Part shown: positions 12,474 through 14,060 of the stretch, piece after piece
Numbering within the stretch: position 1 is the stretch's first letter
Layout of the letters: the number at the start of each line of letters is the position of its first letter
Assembly: GCA_016930995.1 (NCBI GenBank)
Contig: JAFGFQ010000018.1
Location: forward strand, 1-14,060
DNA from: Thermoplasmatota archaeon
GTDB taxonomy: Archaea > Thermoplasmatota > E2 > DHVEG-1
DNA length: 14,060 nucleotides
Direction: 5' to 3'
Program-made: the position numbers and the translations under genes
Notes under the pieces: generated by a model
What the model saw: the letters and a program-made list of their open reading frames with translations, nothing else
The model's database searches: none
Told to the model about the DNA's origin: nothing

Positions 12474-13913
12474 TTAAAAATCAAAGATACTTGGTTGTTT
12501 CAGGTCGCTTCCTTCTTTCTTCTCTTCTTCCTTTGTGTTCTTCTCCACAGAATCGATATGGATCTCACCTTGGTTTTCATCAACCTTCTCGGCGCATTGC
12601 ACGATGTCCTTCATCTTATGAAGGTATTTCTCACCTAGGAGATATTTCACCTCACTTTCCGAGAAATCTAACCGCTTTATCATCTTACAGGCAAAACGAG
12701 GGGTATTCCGAAATACAGACAAGAAATGGGGAAGAATCACTTCCCGTGTCTTCTCATCTGAGGTATGGTTTAATTTGGATAACTTTTTTACCACGCTATC
12801 TCGAAGAACACGTGCGGATTGATTACTTTTCATCTCCTTTATCCATGTAGGAAATGCATACCGGGTGTTCCCATAGCTATGAGTTTTTGCCACTGAGACG
12901 CCTCCACTCATAAGATCGCATGCATACGACCAGAGTTCATAGGCTCTTCCTTTGTTGACTCTTCCGAAAAACACATCCGCCTTTGAGACAGCATCATACC
13001 CTCGGATGAGGTCGTCAATGTCAAGATACTCCCGGGGTAGATTTTCACTGATCCACAGTAACAACATCTCAGGTTGGACATCGATATTTCGCATACAGTC
13101 TCTGCTGTTCTGAAGATTTTTTGTTTTAAACACCTCTCGTAATGCATCAAAGATAAGCGTTTCACGATCTCGATATCCAAGAACATCCAGGTCTTCGATG
13201 TTAACCTGCTTCCGGTTCAGGCAGAGTGACTGAAGATCGTTGACTGCTGAACGCACGTCCCCTTTTGATCTGTCTGCGATCGTCTTTAACACCCGGATAT
13301 CCACACTGATATCTTCTTCCCTGCAGATCCGTTTGAGCAGTTCGACAATGTGAACAGGATTTACAGTATAGAAGGTAATGACGGTACAAAGGTTTTTTAG
13401 TGATTCCCCGCCTCCCTTCGTTAAAGCGTAAAAATCGTTGACAATTAGGATAATAGGTTGTTGTGTTATCTTGATTGTATCAATGATCGCTTTCTTTCCG
13501 CCTTTATCGCCTAAGGAGCTCTCTGTTTCCGACCGTTCTAGTTTCTCATAAAGATTATCAGCTTCATCAAGAATTATCAGTTTTCGTCCCCCTTTCCTAG
13601 AGGAAGTAAACCCTCCGGTACTATCAAAGGTTTCATTGATAGCACCTGCTGTTGCGACACGTTTAATCGCTGTTTCATTGCGTGCATCAGATGCATTGAG
13701 CTCTACAATTGTCCATCCCATATCAGAGGCGAGCGCAAGTGCGCTGCTTGTTTTTCCCGTCCCTGGTTTTCCTGAGAGTATTGCTGCGCGTTTCTCCGGG
13801 GTTTTCCCTCGGTTCCAGTGTTCAGCCCAGGCACGTAAGGTTGAGAGAGCGCGCTCATTACCTGCAATATCTCGCAAGGTTTTCGGTCGGTATTTCTCAG
13901 TCCAGTCCTCCAT
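12474..13913 (-). CDS. rfcL: replication factor C large subunit (clamp loader)
   Basis: A 479-residue AAA+ ATPase, the large subunit of the archaeal clamp loader that places PCNA on DNA. It opens with WTEKYRPKTLRDIAGN, the RFC box near the N terminus. The Walker A motif GKPGTGKT is at 48-55 and Walker B LIILDEAD at 112-119. Sensor 1 is N159 in LIVNDF and sensor 2 is in KGDVRSAVNDLQ (217-228, R221). A helical collar domain fills the C-terminal half, followed by a charged linker. The last seven residues, QPSIFDF, form a PCNA-interacting (PIP) box. Length is normal and there is no intein. The small subunit gene rfcS is not in the window. A TATA-like box (13938-13945) 28 bp before the ATG implies a leaderless mRNA. 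It is divergent from the tRNA gene. Confidence 0.96.
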   Translation of the reverse strand: MEDWTEKYRPKTLRDIAGNERALSTLRAWAEHWNRGKTPEKRAAILSGKPGTGKTSSALALASDMGWTIVELNASDARNETAIKRVATAGAINETFDSTGGFTSSRKGGRKLIILDEADNLYEKLERSETESSLGDKGGKKAIIDTIKITQQPIILIVNDFYALTKGGGESLKNLCTVITFYTVNPVHIVELLKRICREEDISVDIRVLKTIADRSKGDVRSAVNDLQSLCLNRKQVNIEDLDVLGYRDRETLIFDALREVFKTKNLQNSRDCMRNIDVQPEMLLLWISENLPREYLDIDDLIRGYDAVSKADVFFGRVNKGRAYELWSYACDLMSGGVSVAKTHSYGNTRYAFPTWIKEMKSNQSARVLRDSVVKKLSKLNHTSDEKTREVILPHFLSVFRNTPRFACKMIKRLDFSESEVKYLLGEKYLHKMKDIVQCAEKVDENQGEIHIDSVEKNTKEEEKKEGSDLKQPSIFDF

Positions 13914-13937
13914 TCGATAGTGGATAGAAGGAGAAGG

Positions 13938-13945
13938 TATTTTAA
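13938..13945 (-). promoter_or_regulatory. rfcL: TATA-like box of rfcL (leaderless)
   Basis: TTAAAATA on the minus strand, centred about 28 bp before the ATG at 13913, so transcription should start at or next to the start codon. No ribosome site is seen, in agreement. Confidence 0.5.
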
Positions 13946-13957
13946 GATTTGTTTTGA

Positions 13958-13971
13958 CATAACCTTTTTAT
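13958..13971 (+). promoter_or_regulatory. BRE/TATA-like element of the tRNA-Ser gene
   Basis: CATAACCTTTTTAT precedes the tRNA by about 35 bp and resembles the element before the dipeptidase gene. Transcription would begin near 13994, giving a leader of about eight bases. Confidence 0.4.
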
Positions 13972-14001
13972 CAGTCTGGTTTATTATCTCCCACTCCGGA
14001 T

Positions 14002-14060
14002 GCGGGGATGGCCCAGCCCGGTAAGGCGTTGGATTGCTAATCCAATGGTCTCTGACCTCG
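14002..14060 (+). tRNA. tRNA-Ser (anticodon GCU), 3' end cut by the window edge
   Basis: The 5' part of a tRNA begins GCGGGGA (acceptor strand), then T8-G9 and a D arm GGCCCAGCCCGGTAAGGC. The anticodon stem TTGGA/TCCAA (14029-14033 and 14041-14045) encloses the loop TTGCTAA, with anticodon GCT at 14036-14038. The following bases (TGGTCTCTGACCTCG) form the start of a long variable arm, as expected for serine. The T arm and the 3' acceptor strand lie beyond 14060. No intron is seen in the anticodon loop. Confidence 0.9.

Overview
The window comes from an archaeon. It encodes a replication factor C large subunit (RfcL) with a C-terminal PCNA-binding motif. Most genes have archaeal TATA/BRE-like promoters about 25-45 bp upstream of the start, and some of these imply leaderless or nearly leaderless mRNAs. 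A tRNA-Ser(GCU) is cut by the right edge. Base composition is moderate, and many membrane or surface proteins of no recognised family are present. The gene mix (parallel beta-helix surface protein, HtpX/LemA, LsrF-type aldolase, Xaa-His dipeptidase) would fit an uncultured euryarchaeal or Thermoplasmatota-like lineage. That placement is inference only; no 16S or ribosomal marker is present.

Layout. 76-414 (-) is a stand-alone DsrE/YedF-like protein. 516-1394 (+) is a secreted, membrane-anchored parallel beta-helix (NosD-like) protein. 1416-5405 (-) is a tightly packed five-gene operon, read right to left: an ArsS-like radical SAM protein, a VTT-domain (TVP38/TMEM64) membrane protein, a two-CCG-domain iron-sulfur protein of HdrD/GlpC type, a TIGR04282/DUF2064-type transferase, and a small four-helix membrane protein. 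5497-7671 (-) holds an Xaa-His dipeptidase followed directly by a TIGR04283-type family 2 glycosyltransferase. 7774-8406 (-) is an unrecognised membrane protein, divergent from an LsrF-like class I aldolase at 8577-9356 (+). 9438-10937 (+) is lemA-htpX. A flavodoxin-like protein (10971-11465, -) diverges from an unrecognised secreted/TM protein (11659-12471, +), which meets rfcL (12474-13913, -) tail to tail. tRNA-Ser begins at 14002.

Main point of interest. The radical SAM protein and the two transferases are the set known from bacterial arsenosugar ('rSAM/selenodomain') clusters. Here they are in an archaeal genome with an HdrD-like iron-sulfur protein and a VTT membrane protein, and with no ArsM arsenite methyltransferase in the window. 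The Cys-rich tail of the radical SAM protein uses Cys at the position where I recall some homologues carrying selenocysteine. A YedF-like protein lies nearby. The operon promoter region carries a perfect 10-bp palindrome placed like an operator. The substrate of this pathway cannot be decided from sequence alone. No CRISPR array, insertion sequence or other mobile element was seen.
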